Source: Phycisphaeraceae bacterium (GTDB lineage Bacteria; Planctomycetota; Phycisphaerae; Phycisphaerales; SM1A02). From it: a DNA stretch of 64,000 nt. Below, piece after piece: positions 40,844-50,284 of the stretch. How positions within the stretch are numbered: the stretch's first letter is position 1; each line of letters starts with the position of its first letter. The DNA is taken from NCBI GenBank assembly GCA_015709595.1, contig CP054178.1:62001-126000 (forward strand), read 5' to 3'. Made by a program: the position numbers and the translations under genes. The notes below the pieces were generated by a model. That model was not told the origin of the DNA. It saw only the letters and a program-made list of their open reading frames with translations, and ran no database searches.

Positions 40844-41956
40844 TCACATGGAGTGATCCGGATTGGTGCGGCCGCTCAGCCGGTCGATGCGCCCGATGAG
40901 GTCGCGGGCGGCGATGGTGCCCCGCATTTCGCGCACGTCGGCGTCGCCGACCGGTCCATGCACGATCTGGTTGATGATCGGCACCGCGGCCTGCACGAAG
41001 GTTCGATCGCGCGGCTCCAGCCGCTCGAGCACCCCGTCGAGCTTCTCCAGCACACGGTCGTACTCGGCGATCTGGCGCACCGTTTCGATGTCAATCATGG
41101 ACCGCTCATCGGCGTTGACCACGCGCTCCAGCAGCTGCGCCACCTGGTAAAGCGTTTCGCCGTCAGCACGGGTCAGCCGGGGCGCGCCGGCCGCCGCCGG
41201 ACGATCCACCACGCGATCCACGGACACCGGGAACATGCCCCAGCGGTCCTTGACCAGCAGGTTCTCTCCGTCCGACTCGAGGGGCGATGCGGCGTGCGAC
41301 ATGCTCACCATGTGAGCGCCGCCGGAGCCGTCGCCCGACGTGACCGTCGTCACCGGCGGGCGGTAGCCGTCGTAGATGCCCGAGAAGGCCTCGGCGCCCA
41401 GGCGATAGTGAGGTCGGGTGGAGGCGTTCGAGGGCGTGAGCGTCTTGGTGGCGCCCTGATGGGCCGACGCGTCCGCGGGTGAGTTGGACGCGGTCATTGA
41501 CCCGCCGCCCGACGCCGGCCCCTGCACGGGACGCTGGCCAGCCACGTAGAGCACCACCGCGAAGGCGAGCGACGCCGCCGCCGCCAGCCACCCGGACACC
41601 GCGAACCAGCGGGCCTTGAACGAGACCGAAGGCGTCATGAATGACTGAACCCGCGTCGTCTCGGCGAAGACGGCGTCGGCGAAACCGACGGGCAGGGGCT
41701 GCTCCGCCTCCAGTGAGAGGGCGTCCCCAAGCAGACCATCCAGTTTTTCGGCGCGGTCGAGCATGGCGGCGCACGCCGAGCAGGTGGCGATATGACGCTC
41801 GGCCAGGTGCCGGGTGCGTGCATCCACCACGTCGTCGATCAATCCGGACAACAGCGCCGCCACGTCGCCGCAATCCACCATCACGCCGCCGGTGGCGGGT
41901 TCGCTGGAAGTCGTCGGCTCGCGATCAATGTCGTCGTTGAAGGAATCGTGACGCAT
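40844..41956 (-). CDS. Anti-sigma factor with zinc-finger motif and membrane helix
   Basis: A 370-residue protein. The N-terminal cytoplasmic part has HLAERHIATCSACAAMLD, the HxxxCxxC zinc anti-sigma signature, near residue 60. A membrane helix (GWLAAAASLAFAVVLYVAG) lies near 130-150, followed by a Ser/Ala-rich periplasmic region with helical stretches (VAQLLERVVNADERSMIDIETV). It lies directly after the ECF sigma gene, so the pair should work as sigma and inhibitor. What releases the sigma is unknown. ATG 41956 has GAGG 10 bases upstream and begins 8 bases after the sigma stop. Confidence 0.88.
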   Translation of the reverse strand: MRHDSFNDDIDREPTTSSEPATGGVMVDCGDVAALLSGLIDDVVDARTRHLAERHIATCSACAAMLDRAEKLDGLLGDALSLEAEQPLPVGFADAVFAETTRVQSFMTPSVSFKARWFAVSGWLAAAASLAFAVVLYVAGQRPVQGPASGGGSMTASNSPADASAHQGATKTLTPSNASTRPHYRLGAEAFSGIYDGYRPPVTTVTSGDGSGGAHMVSMSHAASPLESDGENLLVKDRWGMFPVSVDRVVDRPAAAGAPRLTRADGETLYQVAQLLERVVNADERSMIDIETVRQIAEYDRVLEKLDGVLERLEPRDRTFVQAAVPIINQIVHGPVGDADVREMRGTIAARDLIGRIDRLSGRTNPDHSM

Positions 41957-41964
41957 GGCTGACC

Positions 41965-42525
41965 TCACGCATGCTTGAACTTGTACACCACGCCGCCGCG
42001 CTGCTGCCGGGCTTCCTGCTCGAGGGCATCCATTTCCTCGCGCAGCGCGGCACGGGCGCGGTTCAACCGACTCATCACCGTCCCGACCGGCACCCCCAGA
42101 TGCTCGGCGATCTCCTCGTAGCCCATGTTCTCGAAGGCCCGCAGGATCAAAATCGCCCTCTTGGATTCATCCAGTCGATCCATCGCCTGGCGGATGCGAG
42201 CCACCGAGTCGGCATCATCCACCTGCTCGTACTCGCGGTGCTGGACGAGCAGGGCTGGATCGCTGGAAAACTCCGGCATGGCGCCGGGGCGCCGGCCGCG
42301 CTTGAGGTGGTTGATCGAAAGATTCGTCACCACGCGACGAAGCCAGGAGCTGAAGGCCACCTCGCCCGCCTCGGGCGGCTGGCGCCAGAGCTTGACGAAG
42401 GCCTCCTGAACGATCTCCTCGGCCTTGTGACGGTCGCGGCAGATGCCGGTGCTCAGCGCGATGAGCCGCGGACCCAGACGGGTCATCCACTCGCTCAACT
42501 TGGCTTCGCTGATGGCGTGTGCCAC
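41965..42525 (-). CDS. ECF RNA polymerase sigma factor
   Basis: The 186-residue protein has sigma region 2 (RHKAEEIVQEAFVKLWRQP, about residues 30-50), then SSWLRRVVTNLSINHLKR. Region 4 (RLDESKRAILILRAFENMGYEEIAEHLGVPVGTVMSRLNRARAALREEM) follows at about 110-160. This is an extracytoplasmic-function sigma factor, held by the zinc anti-sigma encoded 8 bp downstream. Its target promoters cannot be read here. It starts at 42525, about 120 bp from the beta-helix gene, with no clear promoter motif noticed. Confidence 0.93.
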   Translation of the reverse strand: MAHAISEAKLSEWMTRLGPRLIALSTGICRDRHKAEEIVQEAFVKLWRQPPEAGEVAFSSWLRRVVTNLSINHLKRGRRPGAMPEFSSDPALLVQHREYEQVDDADSVARIRQAMDRLDESKRAILILRAFENMGYEEIAEHLGVPVGTVMSRLNRARAALREEMDALEQEARQQRGGVVYKFKHA

Positions 42526-42647
42526 GGCAGCCGCTCCACGTCTCCCCGGTGGGGCGGCCGACTGACCGCCGCTTTGAAAGACCCGTCATCCATCCGGGTA
42601 TTCCGTGCGATTCGAGGAATCGTCGCCGCCGGAAAGGTCCGAGAATC

Positions 42648-43832
42648 TTACTCGCCAGGACGCCCGTAGCCCCGCGCTCCCGGGGCCTGAGGTCGGAACT
42701 TCTCATCCAGCAAGGGGTTGAGGTCCGTCACCTCATCCGAACCAACACGTCCCGGCAGCTCCAGACGACGCTGGCCCTCACCCCCCCACCAGAGATTCGA
42801 CTCGAGCACGAAGGAACCGGCATCCACACCCGGACCGATGTTCCACGGCTGGCGGATCGTCTCCTGGTTCCAGACCACGAGATTGGACGTCAGCACTCCC
42901 CGCTGGCACGGGCCGAACCGGGAGTCATCCGTCTCCTGCAGGATCCGGAAGGCCCACATCCGGGGGTTGACCACCGTACAGGCATGCACCGTCACGCCGC
43001 GCGCCCCCACGAAGGCCACCGCGCAATCGCCTCCCACGAAAAGGCATCGTTCGATGGTGATCCGCTCCGCTTCGAAGCGTGATCCGGGCGCGGCGTCGAC
43101 GGGCACGGGGGGACGGAAGAACCGCAAACCCGTCGATCCGCCCGCGTTGATCGCGCGCTTGCCGGCATCGCGGAAGATGCATTCGAGAATCGTGATGTCC
43201 GTCGATCCGCCCTTGGCCTGCACACCGTTGTCCTGGCTGAAGTCGAGCAGCCCCCTGAACTCGCAGCGCTCAATGGTCACGTCCTTGCAGCCCACGAGAT
43301 CCACGGCCGACCCGCCCCACCCCTCAACGATGCATTCGATCAGGTACACGCCGGAGAGGCCGGAAATCTTGATGCCGTCGTGGTTGCCCACCGGACCCGT
43401 GCGCAGCACGCTCACGCGCTCCAGCCGCACATTGGCGGGCCATGGCTGGGCATCGGGGGTCTTGTCGGGGTCGATCCCACCGTCATCCATGTTGATGCCG
43501 TTGCCGCTGGCGCCGACCACCTGGATGTCGCGGATGATGACGTGACGCGGCCGGACGAGGTGAAGCCCCTGCTCGCGCGCCCCGATCAGGACCGGATGAT
43601 CCCGACTGAGGGGTCGGATGATGATCGGCTTGTCCGACGCGCCGTGCAGATCCTCGAAGTACGCCGCGATGTGCCGCCCCGGCATGAGCACGATTTCATC
43701 GCCCGGCTTGAGGCGCGGCGCCAGTCGAGACCAGTCGTCGCCCGGTGAGACCAGGTGCTGCGTCGCCCACGCCGAGAGCGTGAGACAACCCGTCCCGACA
43801 ACCGTCAACGCTTGCCGAAGAATCGACATCAT
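42648..43832 (-). CDS. Secreted right-handed parallel beta-helix protein
   Basis: A 394-residue protein with a signal peptide (MMSILRQALTVVGTGCLTLSAWA). Regular short strands of a parallel beta-helix follow: IIIRPLSRDHPVLIGA, VIIRDIQVVGASGNGINM, VYLIECIVEGWGGSAVDLVG, VTIERCEFRGL, ITILECIFRDAGKRAI. Such folds are found in pectate lyases, polysaccharide-modifying enzymes and passive surface proteins; no catalytic Asp pattern is clear, so activity is uncertain. ATG 43832 overlaps the manA stop (ATGA), so it is translationally coupled to the mannose-6-phosphate isomerase-like gene, hinting at sugar or polysaccharide metabolism. Confidence 0.82.
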   Translation of the reverse strand: MMSILRQALTVVGTGCLTLSAWATQHLVSPGDDWSRLAPRLKPGDEIVLMPGRHIAAYFEDLHGASDKPIIIRPLSRDHPVLIGAREQGLHLVRPRHVIIRDIQVVGASGNGINMDDGGIDPDKTPDAQPWPANVRLERVSVLRTGPVGNHDGIKISGLSGVYLIECIVEGWGGSAVDLVGCKDVTIERCEFRGLLDFSQDNGVQAKGGSTDITILECIFRDAGKRAINAGGSTGLRFFRPPVPVDAAPGSRFEAERITIERCLFVGGDCAVAFVGARGVTVHACTVVNPRMWAFRILQETDDSRFGPCQRGVLTSNLVVWNQETIRQPWNIGPGVDAGSFVLESNLWWGGEGQRRLELPGRVGSDEVTDLNPLLDEKFRPQAPGARGYGRPGE

Positions 43833-44863
43833 GCCATCATCCCCCGCGTACTGGATGGCGGAGTGACCTGAAGCACACTGCATGGTTCATCGAACCGCGC
43901 CTCGGCGTCCTTCAAAAACGCTGGGAAAAGCAGGGTTGTGCCGGATGAAAAGGTCGTCCGGCCGCTCCGCACCACCCGATCACCTCGCCCGGACACCACC
44001 ACGCCGCGCCCGCGCGTGACGATCCAGATCACCGGAACGCCATTGGTCACGATGGGCAGGGTCGCTTCCCCGGTGGCGTCCAACCGTTCAATGCTGAAGA
44101 ACGTCGTCACGCACAGGGGCGTGGTGCGGAACCCCCGCACCTCGTACGGTTCGAGGAATCGCGATGAAGGCGACGATGGCGCGGGGAAGGTCATGCATGC
44201 CAGCGCCTGCTCGACGTGCAGCGCCCGTTCCGTCCGGCCCCAGTCGAAGACGCGAAAGGTCGTATCGCTGGGCGTCTGCACTTCCGCCACCAGCACACCT
44301 GCTCCGAGTGCATGACATGTGCCGCTGGGCAGGTAATGGCATTCGCCCGCCGCCGCGGGCACGGCGATCAGGTCGGCCACCACCTCACCCGTGCGAATGT
44401 GACGCTCAAACTGCTCCCGCGTCACACCGGGCCGAACACCCTTGTAGATCACCGCGCCCGGCTCGGCCTCCAGCACCACCCACGCTTCGGACTTCAGATG
44501 CGCCTCCGGATGCGACGCGGCATAGGCCTCATCCGGATGCACCTGCACCGACAGGTTCTCCCGTGCATCCAGGAACTTGATCAGCAGCGGGAATCCGCCC
44601 TCCGGCGAGAGCGACGCCCGACCCATGATCGCCTCCCGGTCATCGGCGATGACCTGATGCAGCGTCCGCCCCGCCCACGGGCCATCGGCAATCACGCTTC
44701 GCCCGTCGGGAATCGACTCGGGCAGGTCGGCCACCTCCCACGATTCGCCGATCAGTTCGCCCGCGGGCAACAGTTTGCCGTACCGCTCCAGCCGACGACC
44801 GCCCCACACCTTGGGTTTGAGGAGGGGGCGAAAGGTCAGCGGCGTGTCGGGCCTGATCGTCAT
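43829..44863 (-). CDS. manA: Mannose-6-phosphate isomerase, class I (ManA type)
   Basis: The 344-residue protein interconverts mannose 6-phosphate and fructose 6-phosphate. The zinc site shows Gln and His in NLSVQVHPDEAYA, Glu in HLKSEAWVVLEAE and His in LPSGTCHALG. The opening FRPLLKPKVWGGRRLERYGK is typical of the short bacterial class I form. A C-terminal cupin strand region follows. ATG 44863 has no strong ribosome-binding site but begins right at the conserved start. Its stop overlaps the start of the beta-helix gene. Confidence 0.88.
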   Translation of the reverse strand: MTIRPDTPLTFRPLLKPKVWGGRRLERYGKLLPAGELIGESWEVADLPESIPDGRSVIADGPWAGRTLHQVIADDREAIMGRASLSPEGGFPLLIKFLDARENLSVQVHPDEAYAASHPEAHLKSEAWVVLEAEPGAVIYKGVRPGVTREQFERHIRTGEVVADLIAVPAAAGECHYLPSGTCHALGAGVLVAEVQTPSDTTFRVFDWGRTERALHVEQALACMTFPAPSSPSSRFLEPYEVRGFRTTPLCVTTFFSIERLDATGEATLPIVTNGVPVIWIVTRGRGVVVSGRGDRVVRSGRTTFSSGTTLLFPAFLKDAEARFDEPCSVLQVTPPSSTRGMMA

Positions 44864-45038
44864 GGGTCATCCGTGACTGGCGACGCGGGATCGCTCTCCC
44901 TCGGGCAGACATCATGGGGCCGCCACCGGCTCACCGCATTGCACCGAGAAAAGTTGCGCTGGATTCCGGTGGGCTGATGCGGTTCCGGCATCCAAGAATA
45001 GGGGCATCGAGGGGGATGCGTCGGACGAAAGGTACGTC

Positions 45039-45488
45039 ATGATCAACACTCTCTCCCGCCTGATGATCGGTTCGGTGCTCATCGCGTTGAGTTTCAGTGC
45101 CGCCGCGCAGGTGGTGGTCAACATGCCGCCGCCTCCGGCTCGGTCTGCATCCGGCGAGGCGCGCGACGCGACGACCGCCTCATCGACCGCCACGGAAACG
45201 GGCCTGCTGGCGCTGAGCCGCTACGTGGGCGCGCAGGTCAGCCCCACCATCACCACGGCTCCCGCGTCCGGTCCGTTGGCGTACGCCTACGGCCTGAGCA
45301 CCCGGTATCGCTCGATTGGTTGGGATGGCTGGCATGGGTGGTACGGCGGCCCCGGGTGCTGGGGCTGGCCGATCATCGTGCATCCGAAACACCCGATCGT
45401 GCCGGGACACGGGCACTGTCCGCCGGACTTCTTCTCCGGCAGTTTCAAGTACAGCGGGTCGAAGTGGAACATCCGCCTGCGGTTCTGA
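45039..45488 (+). CDS. Small secreted Gly/Trp-rich protein, function unknown
   Basis: The 149-residue protein has a signal peptide (MINTLSRLMIGSVLIALSFSAAAQ) and a low-complexity Ala/Thr/Ser stretch. An aromatic C-terminal half follows (GWDGWHGWYGGPGCWGWP, two Cys). It ends FKYSGSKWNIRLRF. The aromatic and terminal Phe-rich composition suggests an outer-membrane or surface protein, but no family is recognised. ATG 45039 has GAAAGG 10 bases upstream. It converges with the FabZ-like gene, 15 bp apart. Confidence 0.7.
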   Translation: MINTLSRLMIGSVLIALSFSAAAQVVVNMPPPPARSASGEARDATTASSTATETGLLALSRYVGAQVSPTITTAPASGPLAYAYGLSTRYRSIGWDGWHGWYGGPGCWGWPIIVHPKHPIVPGHGHCPPDFFSGSFKYSGSKWNIRLRF

Positions 45489-45503
45489 ACCAACGGCATG
45501 CCG

Positions 45504-45983
45504 CTACGCCACCGCGCCGCGGCCCTGCTGATCGTTCACTACCATGCCCGTGATGGTGGCCTCGAAGGCGATCTGATCGTCCACGATGCCCTGCACGCGG
45601 CTGACGAACCGCCGCGGCTGGAATTTCTCTTCCTTCGCCAGCAGCAGAAGCCGGTCGCCCGGCACCACCTGCGCCCTGAACGACGTGTCATCCACGCGCG
45701 TGAAAGCCAGAAAGCGGGATTCTCTGGTTCGATACCGGTACAGCACGCTCGCCAACTGTGCGGCGGCCTCGATCATCAGCACGCCGGGCAGCAATGGACG
45801 ACCCGGAATGTGCCCCGGCACCCAGAACTCATCCGGCCGCACGTTCTTGACGCCGAGAATCCGCGTGTAGTCGGGGGAATGCCAGATCACGTGATCCAGA
45901 TGGCGCATGTGCCCGCACTGCGGATTGAGACGCCCGATTTCCTCCGGCGTGACGGCGACCTGGTTCAGGTCGATTCCGGACAT
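45504..45983 (-). CDS. FabZ-like 3-hydroxyacyl-ACP dehydratase (hotdog fold)
   Basis: The 159-residue protein has the FabZ active-site stretch: the catalytic His in VPGHIPGRPLLPGVLMIEAAAQLA, with Glu in the same helix. VVPGDRLLLLAKEEKFQPRRFVSRVQGIVDDQIAFEATITG completes the hotdog domain. FabZ dehydrates 3-hydroxyacyl-ACP in fatty acid synthesis. An N-terminal stretch of about 45 residues before the hotdog core is longer than in E. coli FabZ, so a specialised paralogue is possible. The frame begins with TTG at 46007, but ATG 45983 is preferred. Confidence 0.85.
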   Translation of the reverse strand: MSGIDLNQVAVTPEEIGRLNPQCGHMRHLDHVIWHSPDYTRILGVKNVRPDEFWVPGHIPGRPLLPGVLMIEAAAQLASVLYRYRTRESRFLAFTRVDDTSFRAQVVPGDRLLLLAKEEKFQPRRFVSRVQGIVDDQIAFEATITGMVVNDQQGRGAVA

Positions 45984-46176
45984 GTCAAACAGGGGCTGAG
46001 CCGGCAAGCGGTGAATCTCCTTGGAATGACACGCTGCGTCAGTCGTGAATGCAGGCCAGGGGTGAACCTGACCAATGTCGCCTGACCGCGACTGCCGCTC
46101 GGTCGGAACGGCCTGCGCCCCCCTTGCGTGGGATGGAGGATGCCTGGAGGCGCTTCGCTCGACCGCCGGAGCCGGA

Positions 46177-46365
46177 TCAGCCGCCCGTCGCGCCGCCGGC
46201 CTCGCGAGTTTCGAGGATCTTGATGCGAACCTCCTGCGCGGCGTTTTTGATCTCCTGCATCTGCTTGCGGACGCGCGTCCCGGCGGCCTTGTTGCCGCCC
46301 TGGGCCTTCTGCACGTCCTCTGCCGCTTCCTGCACGAGCTTCACCAGTCGGTCGTACGCTTCCAT
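46177..46365 (-). CDS. Histone H1-like (Hc1-type) small basic protein
   Basis: The 62-residue protein reads MEAYDRLVKLVQEAAEDVQKAQGGNKAAGTRVRKQMQEIK, then NAAQEVRIKILETREAGGATGG. The block GNKAAGTRVRKxMQEIKxxAQEIR is the hallmark of short bacterial H1-like proteins related to chlamydial Hc1, common in planctomycetes (recalled). They bind DNA and compact the nucleoid. The usual Lys/Ala-rich tail is absent here. AGGAG lies 7 bases before ATG 46365, which fixes the start within a longer ORF. Confidence 0.88.
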   Translation of the reverse strand: MEAYDRLVKLVQEAAEDVQKAQGGNKAAGTRVRKQMQEIKNAAQEVRIKILETREAGGATGG

Positions 46366-46529
46366 GATCGATTCTCCTGGCCGGCTGGCCTGCACGTCGA
46401 TGGCCGGGCCATCCGCCCTGCCTGAACCCCACCGGTGCAGATGGTAGGCATGAGGCGCCCCACGCGCCAAGGTCCGGGAATGTCGATGATTCCATGTTCT
46501 CGCCCTGATGCGAGGCGCCATGGTGTGTC

Positions 46530-46559
46530 AAGAAAGCGACCCGCCGAGGGGCGGGTCGC
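46530..46559 (-). terminator. Rho-independent terminator of the 46594 gene
   Basis: GCGACCCGCC (46536-46545) and GGCGGGTCGC (46550-46559) form a perfect 10-bp stem with a GAGG loop. TTTCTT follows on the minus strand. It is the same loop as in the terminator at 6282-6306. Confidence 0.85.
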
Positions 46560-46593
46560 GTGGGTGCTTCACAGGTCAGCACGCTGCTCACGT

Positions 46594-47241
46594 TCAAGCG
46601 CGGCGGCGACGACGAGCCGTGACGCCCGCCAGACCGAGCAGCGCCAGAGCACCGGGCGCGGGGATCTCGGTGTCGATGAAGAGCTGCCACTGCGCGGCTC
46701 CGGAGAAGCCGAAGCTGTAGTGGTTGGCCTGCTGGCCGTCATAGACCAGCGCCCCGCCGAGGGCCACCTGCCCGCCGAACTTGCTGGTCAGGTAGGCCAG
46801 ACCGGCGGCGTTGAGGTTGATGTTCACCGTGGTGCCGTTGGTTCCGGCGCCGATGTTGATGCTGGCGATCATCGACCCGTTCGCCAGATCGGCGAAGGTG
46901 TTGAGCGTGTTGCCGGTGGCGTTGACCAGGTCGGAGATGCTGCCCTCGTAGGTCCACATGTTGTAGACGGCATTGGGGCCGGAGAACCCGCCACTCGGCT
47001 GGAAGATCGACACGGTGGCGGCCACCGCCTGCCCGGAGAAGCTCGACAGGTCGAAGACACCGAAGTTGTGGTAGATGTCCGCGCCAAGCTTGCCCGTGAT
47101 GTAGTTGGTGTTGGTGGTGCTGTGGACTCCGAGACTGTTGTACCAGCCCTGGTCGATCCACGGCGCCAAGCCGCCGCCCGCGGATGCCGCGCCCGCCACC
47201 AGCGCTGCGGCCGCCCCGCTCAGAACAGTCAGTTTCTTCAT
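46594..47241 (-). CDS. Secreted protein with PEP-CTERM-like sorting tail
   Basis: The 215-residue protein has a signal peptide (MKKLTVLSGAAAALVAGAASA) and a beta-rich Gly/Asn body (DIYHNFGVFDLSSFSGQAVAATVSIFQPSGGFSG). The tail PAPGALALLGLAGVTARRRRRA has the PEP-CTERM layout and is nearly the same as that of the 6341-6958 gene. The body resembles the repeated beta-sandwich of planctomycete surface proteins. GAGGAG precedes ATG 47241 by 9 bases; the ORF to 47340 is longer than the gene. Promoter at 47440-47467, terminator at 46530-46559. Confidence 0.85.
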   Translation of the reverse strand: MKKLTVLSGAAAALVAGAASAGGGLAPWIDQGWYNSLGVHSTTNTNYITGKLGADIYHNFGVFDLSSFSGQAVAATVSIFQPSGGFSGPNAVYNMWTYEGSISDLVNATGNTLNTFADLANGSMIASINIGAGTNGTTVNINLNAAGLAYLTSKFGGQVALGGALVYDGQQANHYSFGFSGAAQWQLFIDTEIPAPGALALLGLAGVTARRRRRA

Positions 47242-47710
47242 GACTCGCCACTCCTCTAGAACGAGCGCCGCCAGGACACACGCCCAATCGACGTTCGCGG
47301 TGATGAACGAACACCTCCGACAACCCGTGCGACACCGCACAGCCCCGAAACTGAACCGTCCACCGGAAGAACCAAGATTGTGTCAGAGAACCCCCTCTGA
47401 CCAGCGGCAAACGTGGCCGCACCACCCCCAGACCGCTTCATCATGCCACTGGGCGGCACACTGTCAAGAGCCCTGATTCGTTTTTGAAGGCGATTTCACG
47501 CGACCAAGGCGCTCCCCACATCCCATGATGACCAGAAGCACCGCAACACCACCCATACCGCATGTGAAAATGGATAAAACGACGCGTCCGGTCAAGGGCG
47601 TTACCTCTTCAGGGAGGGAGCGACCCGACGGATGCATCAAGAAGGCAGCATCACCGCGCAGCCGACCTCAGCGGCTGGCGGTGCGGCTGCGGCGCGTGAC
47701 AGATGAACCG
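47242..47710. other. 0.47-kb gene-free stretch with a candidate promoter
   Basis: No frame has a believable start or domain. It contains the upstream region of the 46594-47241 gene, including a TTGACA/CATGAT pair at 47440-47467, and an AT-richer patch around 47560-47580. Nothing else is recognised. Confidence 0.5.
47440..47467 (-). promoter_or_regulatory. Candidate sigma-70 promoter for the 46594-47241 gene
   Basis: On the minus strand TTGACA (47467-47462), 16 bp, then CATGAT (47445-47440). The leader of about 190 nt before ATG 47241 is long. Confidence 0.45.
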
Positions 47711-48244
47711 TCACACCATCATCGGCTTGTAGATCGAGATGTGCGCGCCTTGCGGGTCGCGGATGCACGCCATGCGGCCCACGGAGGGAACGTCCATGGG
47801 CGGGTACACGAGCGAGCCGCCGAGCTCGACGGCCCTGGTCGCCACCGCATCGACGTCATCCACCATCACGTACAGCTGCCAGTGAGGCGGCACGCCTTCC
47901 ATGCCCGGCTGGAAGGCCATCATCCCGCCGTGCTGCTCGTTGGAGCCCTGTTGAATCAGGTGATAGGTGAACCCCGGCATCTCCTTGGCATGGTAACCCC
48001 ATCCGAAGAGTGCGCCGTAGAACGCCTGCGCGCCGGCGACGTCGGTGGTCATCAGTTCATGCCACACCCAGTCGCCCGCCACGGGCATGGGCGGCGGGGC
48101 TGGCGCAGCCGCGGCGGCGCGCGGGGCCTTCCTGGCGGCCTTCTTCTTCGCAGGGGCCTTCTTGGCCGGCTTTTTCATTGACTTCTTCACCGGCTTCCCG
48201 GTCGCCTTCTTCGCGGCCTTCTTCTTCGACTTCTTCTTCGCCAT
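47711..48244 (-). CDS. VOC-family protein with an N-terminal histone-H1-like tail
   Basis: The 177-residue product begins with about 48 residues rich in Lys, Ala and Pro (AKKKSKKKAAKKATGKPVKK and similar), like bacterial H1/Hc2 tails or AlgP-type repeats. A VOC (glyoxalase/bleomycin-resistance-like) domain follows: WVWHELMTTDVAGAQAFYGALFGWGY, HWQLYVMVDDVDAVATRAVELGGSLVYPPMDVP and ACIRDPQGAHISIYKP. Metal ligands His and Glu (WHE, and the DPQGA-xx-SIY strand) look plausible. ATG 48244 with AGGAA 8 bases upstream starts exactly at the Lys-rich tail. DNA binding by the tail is inference. Confidence 0.82.
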   Translation of the reverse strand: MAKKKSKKKAAKKATGKPVKKSMKKPAKKAPAKKKAARKAPRAAAAAPAPPPMPVAGDWVWHELMTTDVAGAQAFYGALFGWGYHAKEMPGFTYHLIQQGSNEQHGGMMAFQPGMEGVPPHWQLYVMVDDVDAVATRAVELGGSLVYPPMDVPSVGRMACIRDPQGAHISIYKPMMV

Positions 48245-48427
48245 GTGCGTTCCTTTCGTGGATTGTCCCCGTTCCCCGGCGCATCGACTCCGCCCCTCCA
48301 CACCGATGCGGATGATACCGTGCGGCGCGAAAGTCAACAGCGCTTTCGAGGATCGGAACCAATCGAGAGCGAATAGGATGCAAGGCGCAAGGGCCGCCTC
48401 CTCACCGTTGTCTTGATGGGTTCCACC

Positions 48428-50212
48428 ATGCCGACACACGTCTCCGCCGACGCGCCCGCTCAAGCACCGCCGCGAGGCACGTCACGCACACCCCCGCGCG
48501 CCCCGCGCGGCTCGATCAAGACCTGCAAGACCTGGCAGGCCGAGGCCGCCATGCGGATGCTGATGAACAACCTTGACCCCGAGGTCGCCGAGCGCTGGCA
48601 GGATCTGGTCGTCTACGGCGGACGCGGTCAGGCCGCCCGCGACTGGGCGTGCTACGACGCCATCATCAAGTGCCTCAAGGAGTTGGAGTCGGATGAGACC
48701 TTGCTCGTCCAGTCCGGCAAGCCGGTCGGCGTCGTTCGCACCACCACCGACTCGCCCCGCGTCATCATCGCCAACTCCAACCTCGTCCCCCACTGGGCCA
48801 CGCAGGAGGTCTTCGATGATCTCGCCGCCAAGGGGCTGACCATGTTCGGCCAGATGACCGCCGGGTCGTGGATCTACATCGGCACGCAGGGCATTCTTCA
48901 GGGGACGTATGAAACCTTCGCCGAGTGCGCCCGGCAACACTTCGCCGGACCAGGACATCCCGCGGGCGGCACGCTCAAGCACACTCTCACCGTCACCGCG
49001 GGGTGCGGCGGCATGGGCGGAGCCCAACCGCTGGCCGTCACGATGAACGGGGGCGTCTGCCTGATCGCCGAGATGTGCCGCGAACGACTGGAGAAACGCG
49101 TCCACGACCGCTACCTCGATGAGATCAACGCCGACCCCACGCCCGATGCCGCCATCGACCGCGCCATGCACGCCAGGCAGCAGGGCGAAGCCGTCTCCAT
49201 CGGCTGGCTCGGCAACGCCGTGGACCTGCTCAAGCGGCTCATCGACCGCGCCATCACGCCCGATGTGCTCACCGACCAGACTTCCGCCCACGATCCACTC
49301 AACGGCTACTACCCGGAAGGTCTCTCGCGCCACAAGGCCGACGCCCTGCGCGTCGCCGACCCGAAGGAATACACGCGACGAGCCATCGACACCATGACGC
49401 GCCACGTCGAACTCATGGTGAAGCTCCAGCAGCGCGGGGCGGCCACCTTCGACTACGGCAACAACATCCGCCAGCGCGCCGTCGAGAACGGGCTGCCGCG
49501 CGAACAGGCCTTCGCCTTCCCCGGCTTCGTGCCTGCGTACATCCGCCCGCAGTTCTGCCTCGGCCGCGGCCCCTTCCGCTGGGTGGCGCTGTCGGGCGAC
49601 CCCGAGGACATCCGCGTGACTGATGAGGCGGTGCTGGATCTGTTTCCGGTGGAGGGGGGTTTCACCACGGAGGACACGTCGCACTACCGCCACGGCCTGC
49701 ACCGTTGGATTCGCGCCGTACAGAAGCGCTTCGGCGCGGGCAAGCAGGGGCTTCCCGCCCGCATCTGCTGGCTCGGTCTGGGCGAGCGGCATCTGGCGGG
49801 GCTGAAGTTCAACCAACTCGTGCGCGAAGGCAAGGTGAAAGCGCCCATCGTCATCGGACGCGATCACCTCGATTGCGGCTCGGTCGCCAGCCCAAACCGC
49901 GAAACAGAAGCGATGCTCGACGGTTCCGACGCCATCAGCGACTGGGCGCTGCTCAATTTCGCCGTCAACGCCGTGAGCGGCGCTTCGTGGGTTTCCTTCC
50001 ACCACGGCGGCGGCGTGGGCATCGGCTACTCGCAGCACGCCGGGCAGGTCATCGTCTGCGACGGCACGCCCGAAGCCGATGAACGCATCCGCCGCGTGCT
50101 GACCAACGACCCGATGATGGGCATTTTCCGACACGCCGATGCGGGGTACGAGCTGGCGATGCAGTGCGCGACGGAGCAAGGCGTGAAGGTGCCGATGCCG
50201 CCGCGTCGCTGA
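48428..50212 (+). CDS. hutU: Urocanate hydratase
   Basis: HutU converts urocanate to imidazolonepropionate with NAD+ in histidine degradation. Conserved segments are visible throughout: [99 protein letters not shown], and the C-terminal [24 protein letters not shown] with the active-site His region. It is about 594 residues; the family is usually 550-560, and the excess is an N-terminal Ala/Pro-rich extension. ATG 48428 was chosen; 48416 is another option. No hutH, hutI or hutG lies nearby. Confidence 0.96.
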   Translation: MPTHVSADAPAQAPPRGTSRTPPRAPRGSIKTCKTWQAEAAMRMLMNNLDPEVAERWQDLVVYGGRGQAARDWACYDAIIKCLKELESDETLLVQSGKPVGVVRTTTDSPRVIIANSNLVPHWATQEVFDDLAAKGLTMFGQMTAGSWIYIGTQGILQGTYETFAECARQHFAGPGHPAGGTLKHTLTVTAGCGGMGGAQPLAVTMNGGVCLIAEMCRERLEKRVHDRYLDEINADPTPDAAIDRAMHARQQGEAVSIGWLGNAVDLLKRLIDRAITPDVLTDQTSAHDPLNGYYPEGLSRHKADALRVADPKEYTRRAIDTMTRHVELMVKLQQRGAATFDYGNNIRQRAVENGLPREQAFAFPGFVPAYIRPQFCLGRGPFRWVALSGDPEDIRVTDEAVLDLFPVEGGFTTEDTSHYRHGLHRWIRAVQKRFGAGKQGLPARICWLGLGERHLAGLKFNQLVREGKVKAPIVIGRDHLDCGSVASPNRETEAMLDGSDAISDWALLNFAVNAVSGASWVSFHHGGGVGIGYSQHAGQVIVCDGTPEADERIRRVLTNDPMMGIFRHADAGYELAMQCATEQGVKVPMPPRR

Positions 50213-50284
50213 TGCGGTCTTTCCGTTCGCTCTTCGGCATCTGGACGCCCTCGCCGCCGCGGCCAATAATGCATCTCTGGACGC

